Of a stretch of DNA of 64,000 bases, positions 43,510 through 51,554 are shown piece after piece (position 1 is the stretch's first letter; each line of letters starts with the position of its first letter). A program made the position numbers and the translations under genes. Location of the stretch: the NCBI RefSeq assembly GCF_017303315.1, contig NZ_JAFKOI010000004.1, positions 1 to 64,000 of the forward strand, read 5' to 3'. A model generated the notes under the pieces. The model was not told the DNA's origin, ran no database searches, and saw only the letters and a list, made by a program, of their open reading frames with translations. The stretch comes from Bacillus sp. NTK071 (GTDB lineage Bacteria; Bacillota; Bacilli; Bacillales; Guptibacillaceae).

Positions 43510-44568
43510 TCATTCAGCGATGTATTCTTTTGCCATGCCGTCGTCTACCCTAAATAACACAGTGTATTCAATGGCATTATTGAAATAATAAGCTGGTTCA
43601 CCACTCGAACTTGTTGTTTCAATGATAGGAGGTATATTGCATTCAATTAGTTTCCGCCTCAATCGTCTAATTCTTTGAACAAAGGCCACTCTTTCCATTA
43701 CTTCAAGCTGTTCAAACACATCCATAAAAGCAGTCCGTGTTAGTGCTTTTTCTTCATTACTATTCATAAGGAAATGTCTCAGCATAATATTCTGATCTTC
43801 ACTTAGTAAGACACTATTGTTATTAAATATGAGCTCATTGGTCCTATCATTAGAGTATAAGACCAAGCTATTTAATTCAGGGTTGTAAGCTAACTCTTCA
43901 CATTCCTCTTTAGAACATGTACTTTGCTTTCCTCTTTCCATCTTATAAAATGCATGCTGGTGAAGATAATGATCGGTTTGTTCCACTAAAGCATATAACG
44001 AAGACATTTCTAGTCCTGGTAAGGCTTCTTGATTGGTATGTAAATTTAATTGTCTTAAAGACATATGAGTGTTGGCTGCAATATGAAGACTGCTGTTGGT
44101 TAAATAAAGGTGAGCATAATAGATTTGTTGATCCTCAAGTCTATATTCTAAATAACTATCCAAATTGCTTTTTAATGCAGTTTGAAAATAATTAATTGCT
44201 TTACTATAATCCTTCTTTTTATAAGCTAAAAATCCTAATCGATAGTTTGCAATAGGATTGTATTTGTCATATTTCAATGCTTTAATTAGCGACTTATGGG
44301 CAGCATTATCATCCTTTTGATAAACAGTCTTTAAATAAGTGCCATATTTAATTAACGTAGCCAAAAGCTTCTTTTTTACATATAACTCATAACTTTGATC
44401 GGATTTACTTCTAGCCTGTCTATGCATAGCTTCAAGAACTAAGATATATGAAGGATGTGAATTATAATCTGGCTCCTCTTGAATTTGTTTTATATAGTTT
44501 TGTTCTACCAATTCAAGTTCATCTAAACTTTTTTCCCATAAACGCCCCGGCATAAAGTATCCCTCCAT
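43510..44568 (-). CDS. TPR protein with C-terminal winged-helix-like domain
   Basis: 352 residues. Residues ~95-180 contain tetratricopeptide repeats (KALKYDKYNPIANYRLGFLAYKKKDYSKAINYFQTALKS). The last ~100 residues (NSVLLSEDQNIMLRHFLMNSNEEKALTRTAFMDVF, RIRRLRRKLIE, SSSGEPAYYF) look like an OmpR/PhoB-type winged helix with its wing hairpin. A cytoplasmic transcription regulator controlled by protein or peptide binding to the TPRs is a reasonable guess. First gene of the two-gene operon with the peptidase. Confidence 0.65.
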   Translation of the reverse strand: MEGYFMPGRLWEKSLDELELVEQNYIKQIQEEPDYNSHPSYILVLEAMHRQARSKSDQSYELYVKKKLLATLIKYGTYLKTVYQKDDNAAHKSLIKALKYDKYNPIANYRLGFLAYKKKDYSKAINYFQTALKSNLDSYLEYRLEDQQIYYAHLYLTNSSLHIAANTHMSLRQLNLHTNQEALPGLEMSSLYALVEQTDHYLHQHAFYKMERGKQSTCSKEECEELAYNPELNSLVLYSNDRTNELIFNNNSVLLSEDQNIMLRHFLMNSNEEKALTRTAFMDVFEQLEVMERVAFVQRIRRLRRKLIECNIPPIIETTSSSGEPAYYFNNAIEYTVLFRVDDGMAKEYIAE

Positions 44569-44675
44569 TGATCATTCACAATATTTTCCTTTAGAAGATT
44601 ATAATTCATTCCTATTCGCAAAGATATATAAATATATGTAGGTACATCTAAATAAATAAATCACAGTTAGAATAT

Positions 44676-44720
44676 AAAAAAACCGGTACCTGCGAACATG
44701 TTGAAAGCAGGTATCGATTT
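44676..44720 (-). terminator. Intrinsic terminator of the OB-fold membrane protein gene
   Basis: Minus-strand stem of about 14 pairs (AAATCGATACCTGC with GCAGGTACCGGTTT, including G-U pairs) followed by a run of seven T. It starts just after the stop at 44733. Confidence 0.8.
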
Positions 44721-44732
44721 GATTTTCTCTTC

Positions 44733-45398
44733 TTATTCTGTTATCTCATCTGCTAAAACACCAGGGATGCTTAACTCATAACCCGCTTGAGATGTATAGT
44801 CATGTGACCCATAGACTGTGCCATATATGGTAACAACGTCTTCTTCAACGAATTCCGTTAATCCATCGTATTCAATATAAATAATTTCATCAAAACTGTA
44901 GCCATAAGAATCTTTAGTAACTGCTAAGCGGATATTTGTGTAATCATCACTTTCGATGATTTGGACAATCTCTCCAGTATATTTAACATATTCACCAGTA
45001 TATCGATCTGGATTTTTTTCGAGCTGCTTGAATTCGATTGGTTCAGCATTAGCTTTTTTTTCAGCTAACTCCTCTGCTGCCTTTTTCTCAGCTTCAGCCT
45101 CTTCTTTTTCTCGTGCTTCTTCTTCTTTCGCTTTCTCTTCTGCTTCTTTCTTCTCTTGAGCTATTTCTTCTTCTGTCTTAACTTCTTCTTCAACTTCAGC
45201 CTCTACTTCTGTAACAGGATCGCTACTTACTTCTTCTGTTGGAGAAACTGCTACACCTATGACAAACATTACAAACGAAAGAGCAGCGAATCCAAAATAT
45301 TTCTTAGCTTTTCCATTTTTTCTGATTAATGAAACTACAGCCAAAACAATACAAACTAGTAATCCTAAAATCCCTATTATCCCTAAAAATTGACCCAT
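44733..45398 (-). CDS. Membrane-anchored protein with charged coiled coil and OB-like domain
   Basis: 221 residues. Two membrane helices at ~2-24 and ~33-51 are followed by a highly charged Glu/Lys/Ala coiled coil (~65-118). The last ~100 residues form an OB-fold-like beta domain (YTGEYVKYTGEIVQIIES, EFVEEDVVTIYGTVYGSHDY) similar to tRNA_anti-like domains of Firmicute cell-envelope proteins. The soluble part is probably outside the membrane. Function unknown. It has its own terminator, and a hairpin at 45491 isolates it from upstream genes. Confidence 0.7.
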   Translation of the reverse strand: MGQFLGIIGILGLLVCIVLAVVSLIRKNGKAKKYFGFAALSFVMFVIGVAVSPTEEVSSDPVTEVEAEVEEEVKTEEEIAQEKKEAEEKAKEEEAREKEEAEAEKKAAEELAEKKANAEPIEFKQLEKNPDRYTGEYVKYTGEIVQIIESDDYTNIRLAVTKDSYGYSFDEIIYIEYDGLTEFVEEDVVTIYGTVYGSHDYTSQAGYELSIPGVLADEITE

Positions 45399-45490
45399 TA
45401 TAGTACCCCCTTAATTTTACCAAGGTTAATAGTACCATATATTTTAAATTAAATGGAAAATATTTATTTTAAATGGAAATATAACCACAC

Positions 45491-45524
45491 AAAAAGTCCT
45501 AACTTTATTAAGTCAGGACTTTTT
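45491..45524. terminator. Bidirectional hairpin terminator
   Basis: AAAAAGTCCT and AGGACTTTTT arms, with an inner ACTT/AAGT pairing, give a stem with A/T tails on both sides. It separates the OB-fold gene from the repeat and luxS further upstream. Confidence 0.75.
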
Positions 45525-45627
45525 CTATGACTTTAGTATTACACCCCAAAGTAACAAGACAATTTTAACTTTCAAGATCACCCCGAAATTTGGAAAACAA
45601 GACTGACTTAGACGGTTCGACGGCTAT

Positions 45628-45795
45628 GGGGACAGGTACATCGTCCCAACAATTACCTAGTAAGCTATATGTAATGGAACGAATCAAACGTTTCATTTGC
45701 AAATAAAAGCAAAATAGTTAGCAGGTTAGTAAATCTTAAAAATAAACGTGATCGCTTTTAGACTTTTAGATGGGACAACTAACCTCTCCCTCTGG
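45628..45795. repeat. GGGACAGG-family repeat (B3)
   Basis: Begins GGGGACAGGTACATCGTCCC and ends GATGGGACAACTAACC...CCCTCTGGC. The core CAATTACCTAGTAAGC, GTTAGCAGGTTAGTAA and CGTGATCGCTTTTAGAC matches the copy at 248-425. It lies between the luxS terminator and the OB-fold gene. Confidence 0.78.
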
Positions 45796-45818
45796 CTTAA
45801 GCTACACCGATAGCAGAC

Positions 45819-45850
45819 AAAAAAACAGCGCCCCGCATCGCAGGACACTG
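45819..45850 (-). terminator. luxS intrinsic terminator
   Basis: Minus-strand stem of eleven pairs (CAGTGTCCTGC / GCGGGGCGCTG, three of them G-U) with a GAT loop and seven T, 10 bp after the luxS stop. Confidence 0.88.
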
Positions 45851-45860
45851 CTTTCTGTTC

Positions 45861-46334
45861 TTACCCGAATACCTTCGCCAATTCTTTTTTATCCTGATTA
45901 AGCCAGAAACGCATAAGGCGCTTAGCACCTTCTAAGTCATGAAGTTTAGCCTGGCCGCACTGCTTTTCGTTCGCTGCAGGAATGTCAGTGATTTCGATGG
46001 CATCTTTCAGTGTGTCTTCTATAAGATCGATGATTTCTTCAACTTTAGCTTCACCGCTAACTACCAGATAGTAGCCGGTCTGGCAGCCCATTGGAGAAAT
46101 ATCGATGATCTCAAAGTGATCATACTTTTCTGCATGCGTGCGGATATTGAACGCAAGCAGATGCTCAAGTGTGTGGATCACGTCCGGCTTCATCGCCTGT
46201 TTATTCGGCTGGCAGAAGCGAATATCAAATTTGTTAACAAGTCCATCTGTTCCTATTTGATGAACGCCACAATGTCTCACGTACGGCGCAACAACTGCGT
46301 TATGATCAAGCTCAAAGCTTTCTACTGATGGCAT
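45861..46334 (-). CDS. luxS: S-ribosylhomocysteine lyase LuxS
   Basis: 157 residues from the ATG at 46334 ([20 protein letters not shown]), which follows AAAAGGAGTGG; the frame extends 39 bp further without a ribosome site. The metal site is complete: [11 protein letters not shown] (HxxEH-type ligands) and the Cys of [29 protein letters not shown] carries the catalytic Cys. The enzyme splits S-ribosylhomocysteine into homocysteine and DPD, the autoinducer-2 precursor, in the activated methyl cycle. Monocistronic with a terminator. Normal length. Confidence 0.96.
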   Translation of the reverse strand: MPSVESFELDHNAVVAPYVRHCGVHQIGTDGLVNKFDIRFCQPNKQAMKPDVIHTLEHLLAFNIRTHAEKYDHFEIIDISPMGCQTGYYLVVSGEAKVEEIIDLIEDTLKDAIEITDIPAANEKQCGQAKLHDLEGAKRLMRFWLNQDKKELAKVFG

Positions 46335-46487
46335 AGAACCACTCCTTTTATTACGTCTTATTCCATCATACACTCAATTCCGATAAAATTCATCAACTTT
46401 GTCTGAATTAGGACTTTCGATTTTGCTTCTTACAAATAACGCCGTTTGAAAATGCGCTAAACAATTATTCTCTTTCTTCAACGAATC

Positions 46488-46643
46488 CTAACTTTTCTCC
46501 AGAACAACAAGTGAAGAAACCAATGGTACCAATCCAACTGGACTCTGAGAAACAACCTTCCATCCCTCTTGGAGAAGTTGATTTAACTCATCTACGTTAT
46601 TGTTTTTATCGGATTGATATCTCACAGTGATGGCCTTTTGCAT
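46488..46643 (-). CDS. Small DUF4177-like protein
   Basis: 51 residues from the ATG at 46643; an adjacent ATG at 46646 is only three bases from GGGAGG, so the second fits better. MQKAITVRYQSDKNNN, then LNQLLQEGWKVVSQSP and a closing LVVLEK follow the DUF4177-type pattern (strand, helix ending in GWxVVS, strand). No function known. The longer 73-residue frame has no ribosome site. Confidence 0.6.
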   Translation of the reverse strand: MQKAITVRYQSDKNNNVDELNQLLQEGWKVVSQSPVGLVPLVSSLVVLEKS

Positions 46644-46928
46644 CATACACCTCCCTGAACCCTCTGTTATACGTAATGTTCTAACAAACTCTTGTTGGAG
46701 TAATACCACATTGCGTTTTCAGCTTAACCTGCTTTTTAACGAATGAATTACTTCCTACTTATTTCACCATACTCATTTAGTTTCCTTCATTGTCTAATAG
46801 TTTAAATGGTTCACAAATGCTTCATTCTCAATATCCAAAAACTAGCTACCTCAAAGTTATCTATAAACAGTTTGTTATCTGATCCTTGTTCGATCCTCTA
46901 GCTCTTCAACAGTGCACCGTTACTAACA
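46644..46928. other. Gene-free stretch between the DUF4177-like gene and nhaC
   Basis: About 285 bases of AT-rich sequence without a supported gene or repeat. It should contain the promoter of the small DUF4177-like gene, but no clear -35/-10 pair stands out. Confidence 0.3.
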
Positions 46929-46965
46929 TAAAAACAGGGCTACCACTTTATTGATGTGGTACCCC
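46929..46965 (-). terminator. nhaC terminator
   Basis: Minus-strand stem GGGGTACCAC / GTGGTAGCCC (one mismatch) with a nine-base loop, followed by TGTTTTTATG. It lies about 95 bp after the nhaC stop. Confidence 0.7.
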
Positions 46966-47058
46966 GCTATCCCAAAGACTTTTAGAGTAATGACTATAAT
47001 TTCATAGTTAATTCCCAGGAAGTTTTACTTTCTAATATCCGTTTTTAGTTAGACTTGT

Positions 47059-48498
47059 TTATAACGCCGCCCTACTCGCATCCTCCCCTTCTTGCACAGC
47101 CTCTCCTACCTGAACCTTCTCAGAGAATGTCCGGCGCCACCCTGTAATGACAGAGAATATCAATACGACTAATAAGCCCCAGGTATATGGATTAAAGGCC
47201 GCCACTAATATGGAAGGTAGCGGTATGTTATACGCGAGTGCGGTTGCAGCTAATGTACTATGCCATACGATGACCGCTACGTGCCACGGTAAAATGAAGA
47301 AGATTGTATTTACAGCACAGTCCATTAGATTTGCTCTTCTTGATGGCGATAAACGGAACTTTTCTCCAAGTGGCTTTACGAAGCTAGGTCCGATTACCAT
47401 TAATGCGGGTGCATTATTTGCGATTGGTATTGAAACGAGTAATGTTAAGAATATAATAGAAGCTTCTGCTTTTCTTACCGTTTTGGCTACTGATTTTTCG
47501 ATTGATTTTAAGAGTTTTGACATTGCGCCGCTTTCAATCAGAACTTGTGTGATGGCAAGGACCAGCAGCACGAACATGATTGCGCCCGTTACGCCGAGTA
47601 TCCCATCTTCAATTAAGCCGGTACTTTCTCCCCGCTCAGCCGGGATAAAAAATAAGTTAGTCAGTTGGATATTTCCTATGCTCATTCCAAGAATGACAGC
47701 CGTGATATTGCCGTATATTAAAGCCTCTATAATGTGTCTGTTCATCAAAGCTGCACCTACTACAATAAGTAAACTTACCATCATCAACAAACCGGATGGA
47801 CTTGCATTCTGATTAATAGCCGCTAACGAACTAACCTCACCGCCTCCGCCAGCTACTAATAATACGATAATCGTAATGACTCCTGCAGCGATTATGAGTG
47901 GGAGACGACTTAGAACAACATCACGCATAACTGCCCCCTGGGTATAAGCGGAAACAATTGTCGTATCTGAAACTGGAGAGAGGTTATCACCACATGCCCC
48001 GCCAGCCAATATAGCTACTGCGAGCATCGCTGGATCAGCACCTAAAAAGATACCAGCTGGATACAAAACAGGGGTCAAGGCGATCACTGTACCTGTGCTC
48101 GTTCCTACCCCCGTTGCAAAAATTGCAGCAATAACAAAGGCAAGTGCAGTAAACACAGCTCCTTGTGCACCTAATTCTAGTCCGAGCCATATGAGTCCAT
48201 CAACTAATCCTCCTGCCTGCATGAGTTTGCCGAAGACACCGGCAAATAGCCATGCCGTGATGATCATGACACCATTCTTGTTACCGATCCCTTTAACAAT
48301 CGCTTCGCTATAAGCACCTTTGTTTTTAGCCAAGAACAGACCGATTATGATCGCAATCCAGCCTCCAGCCCAAAAGGCTTGAGTACCACCTCGCTCAAAT
48401 ACAGACAATACAATTAAAAAGATGAGAAAAACCAGTAAAGGTAAAAACCCTCCGAATGTACCTCCATACATTTCTAGCTTTTTACTATCCTGATTCAT
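47059..48498 (-). CDS. nhaC: NhaC-family Na+/H+ antiporter
   Basis: 479 residues from the ATG at 48498, after GAGGAGGGACATA; a start 15 bp upstream lacks a ribosome site. About 11-12 membrane helices. The conserved ATGVGTSTGTVIALTPVLYPAG and ILAGGACGDNLSPVSDTTIVSA segments are typical of NhaC/ion transporter family antiporters. The protein exchanges cytoplasmic Na+ (or a substrate such as malate/lactate in related MleN) for protons and supports pH and sodium tolerance. Several NhaC-like paralogues exist in Bacillaceae, so the exact substrate is uncertain. Confidence 0.85.
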   Translation of the reverse strand: MNQDSKKLEMYGGTFGGFLPLLVFLIFLIVLSVFERGGTQAFWAGGWIAIIIGLFLAKNKGAYSEAIVKGIGNKNGVMIITAWLFAGVFGKLMQAGGLVDGLIWLGLELGAQGAVFTALAFVIAAIFATGVGTSTGTVIALTPVLYPAGIFLGADPAMLAVAILAGGACGDNLSPVSDTTIVSAYTQGAVMRDVVLSRLPLIIAAGVITIIVLLVAGGGGEVSSLAAINQNASPSGLLMMVSLLIVVGAALMNRHIIEALIYGNITAVILGMSIGNIQLTNLFFIPAERGESTGLIEDGILGVTGAIMFVLLVLAITQVLIESGAMSKLLKSIEKSVAKTVRKAEASIIFLTLLVSIPIANNAPALMVIGPSFVKPLGEKFRLSPSRRANLMDCAVNTIFFILPWHVAVIVWHSTLAATALAYNIPLPSILVAAFNPYTWGLLVVLIFSVITGWRRTFSEKVQVGEAVQEGEDASRAAL

Positions 48499-49028
48499 TA
48501 TGTCCCTCCTCATAGTTTTGTTTCTTAACCTAAGAGTCTTTAAGCTTCAGATAAGGATTGGTATAGTCAATAAGCCTTTGATCGTTAATAGATAGGGAGA
48601 TAGATGTACCCTTCACGAATAATGAAGGTGAGGTAGTGCTCTGTCGCAGCTTCAGATTTTTCGAACGTTAAACTGAATGAAATAGCAATACAAGCTAATT
48701 ATGAGCTTCTTGAACTGAATTTTATCTTCCGTAAAGTAATATTGTTATGTAAGTCATGGGTTGAAAACGAGTAGCTTAGAAAAGATAAGACGGAGTTTCG
48801 TGTTAATGAGAGGCTTGTTTGAAAAGGTATTGTTTTCTTCCTTTGTACATTAAGGGCGTTTGTTGATCTTGATAGTTTTAAATTCAAATTGTTCGTTTAT
48901 AAAGAAGCGATTGGAAGTTAATCTCTAATAAATTCTTCATTCTACTAGACATTGGTAGGGTACATCCTCTCGAGTTAATTTATTTTTGAACGTTGAGGAA
49001 GCCCTACCTTTTTCAAATCTCAATTATT
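48499..49028. other. Intergenic stretch with a long inverted repeat
   Basis: No convincing gene; a 62-codon minus-strand frame at 48699-48887 has no family or ribosome site. At 48953-49007 GGTAGGG and CCCTACC enclose an inner CCTC...GAGG pairing and are followed by TTTTTC on the plus strand. This is terminator-like, but no plus-strand gene precedes it. Confidence 0.35.
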
Positions 49029-50024
49029 TCATTGGAATAGCGATGTATAATCGTAAAGAGCTGGCGAACCACCTGTATGTATAAATAAGACTTTATCGCC
49101 CTTTTTGAAGTAACCTTGACGTGTCAGATCAATAAACCCAGCCATTGTTTTACCTGTGTACACTGGATCTAATAGGATTCCTTCCTCCTGTGCTAATAGC
49201 GTAATCGCTTCATTCATACTTTCAGTTGGCAGAGAATACCCGGGACCCACATAATCATCAAAAACGTTTACTGATTCTCTATCGATTTTATTTGAGACAT
49301 TTAAATACTCTGTTGTTTTGTTAACTAATTTATAAACATTCTCTTCCTGTAAGTTCTTCTCCTTATTCACACTAATTCCAACAATTGGGATAGGGTTATT
49401 GTTCCCTTCCATACCTACTAGAAGACCTGCATGCGTTCCGGCGCTGCCGCTAGTGGTAACGATGTAATCAATATCTAGTGATTCTTCAAAGAGTTGCATC
49501 AAGATTTCTTGCGCACAGGCAACGTAACCAGTAGCACCAATCTCGTTTGAACCACCTCCAGGAATAATATAAGGAGTTTTCCCTTCTGCCAGAACTTGTT
49601 CTGCAACTTTTTCCATCTCTTCTGCCATATTTGTCCCGCCTGGTACTACCGTAACCCCTCCAACGCCAAGTAAATTAAAAAGAAAGTTATTCCCATTCGC
49701 TTTTGGATGATAACTATCACTTACTCGTTCTTCCAACACAAGCCGGCAATCTAACTTTTCCTTCTTTGCTGCTGATAAGGTTAATCTGCAGTGGTTGGAC
49801 TGTACAGCGCCACAAGTGATCAACGTATCCGCATTATTTTTTAAGGCATCTGCAACGAGGAATTCTAATTTTCTTGTTTTGTTACCTCCTCCAGTTAATC
49901 CAAGAAGATCGTCTCGTTTCATAAAGACTTCAGGTCCGCCTAGATAGTCAGATAAGTTATTTAACCGTTCGATCGGTGTTGGTCCAAAATTATATTTTCT
50001 TCTAGGTATGCTAGCTAAATTCAT
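49029..50024 (-). CDS. dcyD: D-cysteine desulfhydrase / ACC deaminase-family PLP enzyme
   Basis: 331 residues. The PLP lysine lies in GLTGGGNKTRKLEFLVADAL, and the phosphate-binding loop in TTSGSAGTHAGLLVGM. Start and end (PLTPIERL-type NFGPTPIERLNNLSDYLGG; FIHTGGSPALYDY) match D-cysteine desulfhydrases, which turn D-cysteine into pyruvate, sulfide and ammonia. The related ACC deaminases differ at active-site residues I cannot fully judge, so the substrate is probable, not proven. It is divergent from a LysR regulator that likely controls it. Confidence 0.83.
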   Translation of the reverse strand: MNLASIPRRKYNFGPTPIERLNNLSDYLGGPEVFMKRDDLLGLTGGGNKTRKLEFLVADALKNNADTLITCGAVQSNHCRLTLSAAKKEKLDCRLVLEERVSDSYHPKANGNNFLFNLLGVGGVTVVPGGTNMAEEMEKVAEQVLAEGKTPYIIPGGGSNEIGATGYVACAQEILMQLFEESLDIDYIVTTSGSAGTHAGLLVGMEGNNNPIPIVGISVNKEKNLQEENVYKLVNKTTEYLNVSNKIDRESVNVFDDYVGPGYSLPTESMNEAITLLAQEEGILLDPVYTGKTMAGFIDLTRQGYFKKGDKVLFIHTGGSPALYDYTSLFQ

Positions 50025-50065
50025 GTGATGCCCTCCTACTAATTAGTTTTAATTGAATATTCATA

Positions 50066-50094
50066 ATATTACCATTACTATAAAGATAAGTGAA
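50066..50094 (-). promoter_or_regulatory. Candidate promoter of dcyD
   Basis: On the minus strand TTCACT (50089-50094) and TAATAT (50066-50071) are separated by 17 bp, upstream of the dcyD ribosome site. The 132-bp divergent gap is where the LysR protein should bind; no unmistakable T-N11-A palindrome was chosen. Confidence 0.35.
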
Positions 50095-50156
50095 ATTAAT
50101 ATTTATTACGATGATGATAAGTAAATCTAATTATAAAATGGAGGGATTTAGTTGAT

Positions 50157-51026
50157 ATGGATCGCTTACTGACGATTTTTATTACTGTAGTTGAAGAAAA
50201 AAATCTGACTCGCGCTGGCGAAAAGCTGTTCATCACTCAATCAGCAATAAGTCAGAATTTGAAGATATTAGAGAAGAATTTCAATGCCCAGTTGCTACAT
50301 AGAACAAATAAACAAATCAGTTTAACAAAAGCAGGGGAGATTCTTTACTCTCATGGTCGACAAATATTAAATCAATACTCACTAGCGGAAAGGTTAATTC
50401 ACGAACTGCATGAAGGAATTAGTGGTCCAATAAATATAGGATCAGGCTTTACATACGGTGAATACCTCTTACCTGATCTCATTTCAAGATTTATAACCAA
50501 CCACCCGAAAATAAGGCCTAAAATCACCATTAAAAACTCCATTCGAATCGCAAACCAAGTCAAAGAAAACAACCTGGATATTGGAATTATTGAAAGAGAA
50601 GTGACAGACGACCTTATTCAAACCAAACCGTTTGCAGAGGACGAAATGGTCATTATCGTACCAACTACTTTTATTCACGATGAAGCTGATAAAAGTCATC
50701 TTTCTAACAAAACGTGGATCATAAGAGAGGAAGGTTCAGGGACAAGACAAGTTACGGATAACATGTTTAACAAAACGGGGATTAATCCTAAGAGAATCTT
50801 AGAATTTGGTAGTACCCAATTAATAAAAGAAGCAGTAAAAAAAGGGCTAGGCGTGTCATACATATCGAAAATGGCTGTACAAAACGAATTAGAAAAGGAA
50901 ATAATCAAATCAGTAAGTATAGATAATTACAAAGATACGAGAAAGTTTTACTATGTCACGAATAAATCGCAACCTTCAACTAAGATCTTGGACTTGTTTA
51001 TTAACACGCTTGAATTCAAATCTTAA
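50157..51026 (+). CDS. LysR-family transcriptional regulator
   Basis: 289 residues. The N-terminal winged helix (FITVVEEKNLTRAGEKLFITQSAISQNLKILE) is followed by a periplasmic-binding-fold effector domain (GPINIGSGFTYGEYLLPDLISRF, RPKITIKNS, WIIREEGSGTRQVTD). The GSGTR segment is seen in CysL/CbbR-like members. It is transcribed away from dcyD, and LysR proteins usually regulate the divergent gene, so it probably responds to a cysteine- or sulfur-related metabolite (inference). GGAGGG lies 11 bases before the ATG. Confidence 0.87.
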   Translation: MDRLLTIFITVVEEKNLTRAGEKLFITQSAISQNLKILEKNFNAQLLHRTNKQISLTKAGEILYSHGRQILNQYSLAERLIHELHEGISGPINIGSGFTYGEYLLPDLISRFITNHPKIRPKITIKNSIRIANQVKENNLDIGIIEREVTDDLIQTKPFAEDEMVIIVPTTFIHDEADKSHLSNKTWIIREEGSGTRQVTDNMFNKTGINPKRILEFGSTQLIKEAVKKGLGVSYISKMAVQNELEKEIIKSVSIDNYKDTRKFYYVTNKSQPSTKILDLFINTLEFKS

Positions 51027-51052
51027 TGAAGGATTTTACTATAGCTGCTATT

Positions 51053-51073
51053 GGGTGGTGCCTGGCACCACCC
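51053..51073 (+). repeat. GGGTGGTGCC palindrome (C3)
   Basis: Perfect 10-bp inverted repeat with a single central base (GGGTGGTGCC-T-GGCACCACCC), 27 bp after the LysR stop. It is similar in size and position to the GGGGGTCAGGT hairpins and may serve as a terminator, though without a T-tract. Confidence 0.7.
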
Positions 51074-51148
51074 GGTTTATATCATACTTTGTCGAAACAT
51101 TTTCCGAAAGTTGAGAAAAGAAAAGTGTGCAATGAGGAGGAAAAAAAG

Positions 51149-51325
51149 ATGGCTACTATCGCCATAACCCGAAAATTTGTTCTCAATGAAGAAGAAGTAA
51201 CTCAAATTCTCGCGACTCCACGAAAAGAAATTAGACAAACTAATGCTTTCAATGATTTGAATTTATCCAAAGATGAAAGAGTTACTCACGCAGCTAACAT
51301 CTTGAAATCAAACAAATGGAGATAA
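51149..51325 (+). CDS. Small unknown protein, antitoxin-like
   Basis: 58 residues from the ATG at 51149, which follows GAGGAGGAAAAAAAG. MATIAITRKFVLNEEEV, then ILATPRKEIRQTN and HAANILKSNKW look like a short strand followed by helices, as in some orphan antitoxins. No adjacent toxin gene is present. The frame extends further upstream through the C3 palindrome, but that part has no ribosome site. A repeat begins 2 bp after its stop codon. Confidence 0.5.
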   Translation: MATIAITRKFVLNEEEVTQILATPRKEIRQTNAFNDLNLSKDERVTHAANILKSNKWR

Positions 51326-51327
51326 GG

Positions 51328-51488
51328 AGGGACACAGGGACAGGTTCATCGTCCCAATAATTACAAAATATCCCAATAGCATAGAGCGAATCACAGAACT
51401 TTAAGTTAGGAGTAAAGTAGTATTAAGGTTAATACAAACCATAATGAACCAATATAATGGGCGGGACAACTAACCTGTCCCTCTCGCT
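51328..51488. repeat. GGGACAGG-family repeat (B4)
   Basis: Begins GGGACACAGGGACAGGTTCATCGTCCC and ends GCGGGACAACTAACC...GTCCCTCTCGC, with the shared core ATAGAGCGAATCACAGAAC and AGTAAAGTAGTATTAAGG. It starts right after the stop codon of the small gene at 51149-51325. Confidence 0.8.
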
Positions 51489-51554
51489 CTCAAGCTCAAT
51501 CTCTCCATAAAATTAATTACCCCGATATTAATTATAAGTTGTTAACTTCACTTT

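Noticed and set aside
44956-45159. Ser/Ala/Phe-rich plus-strand frame that could look like a membrane protein
   Set aside because: It is the reverse reading of the Glu/Lys/Ala coiled coil of the OB-fold protein, an expected artefact.
46335-46480. SAM (S-box) riboswitch upstream of luxS
   Set aside because: The leader is only ~145 bp with no S-box core motifs and no terminator/antiterminator pair.
48699-48887. 62-codon minus-strand frame between nhaC and dcyD
   Set aside because: No ribosome site, no recognisable domain and composition like non-coding DNA.
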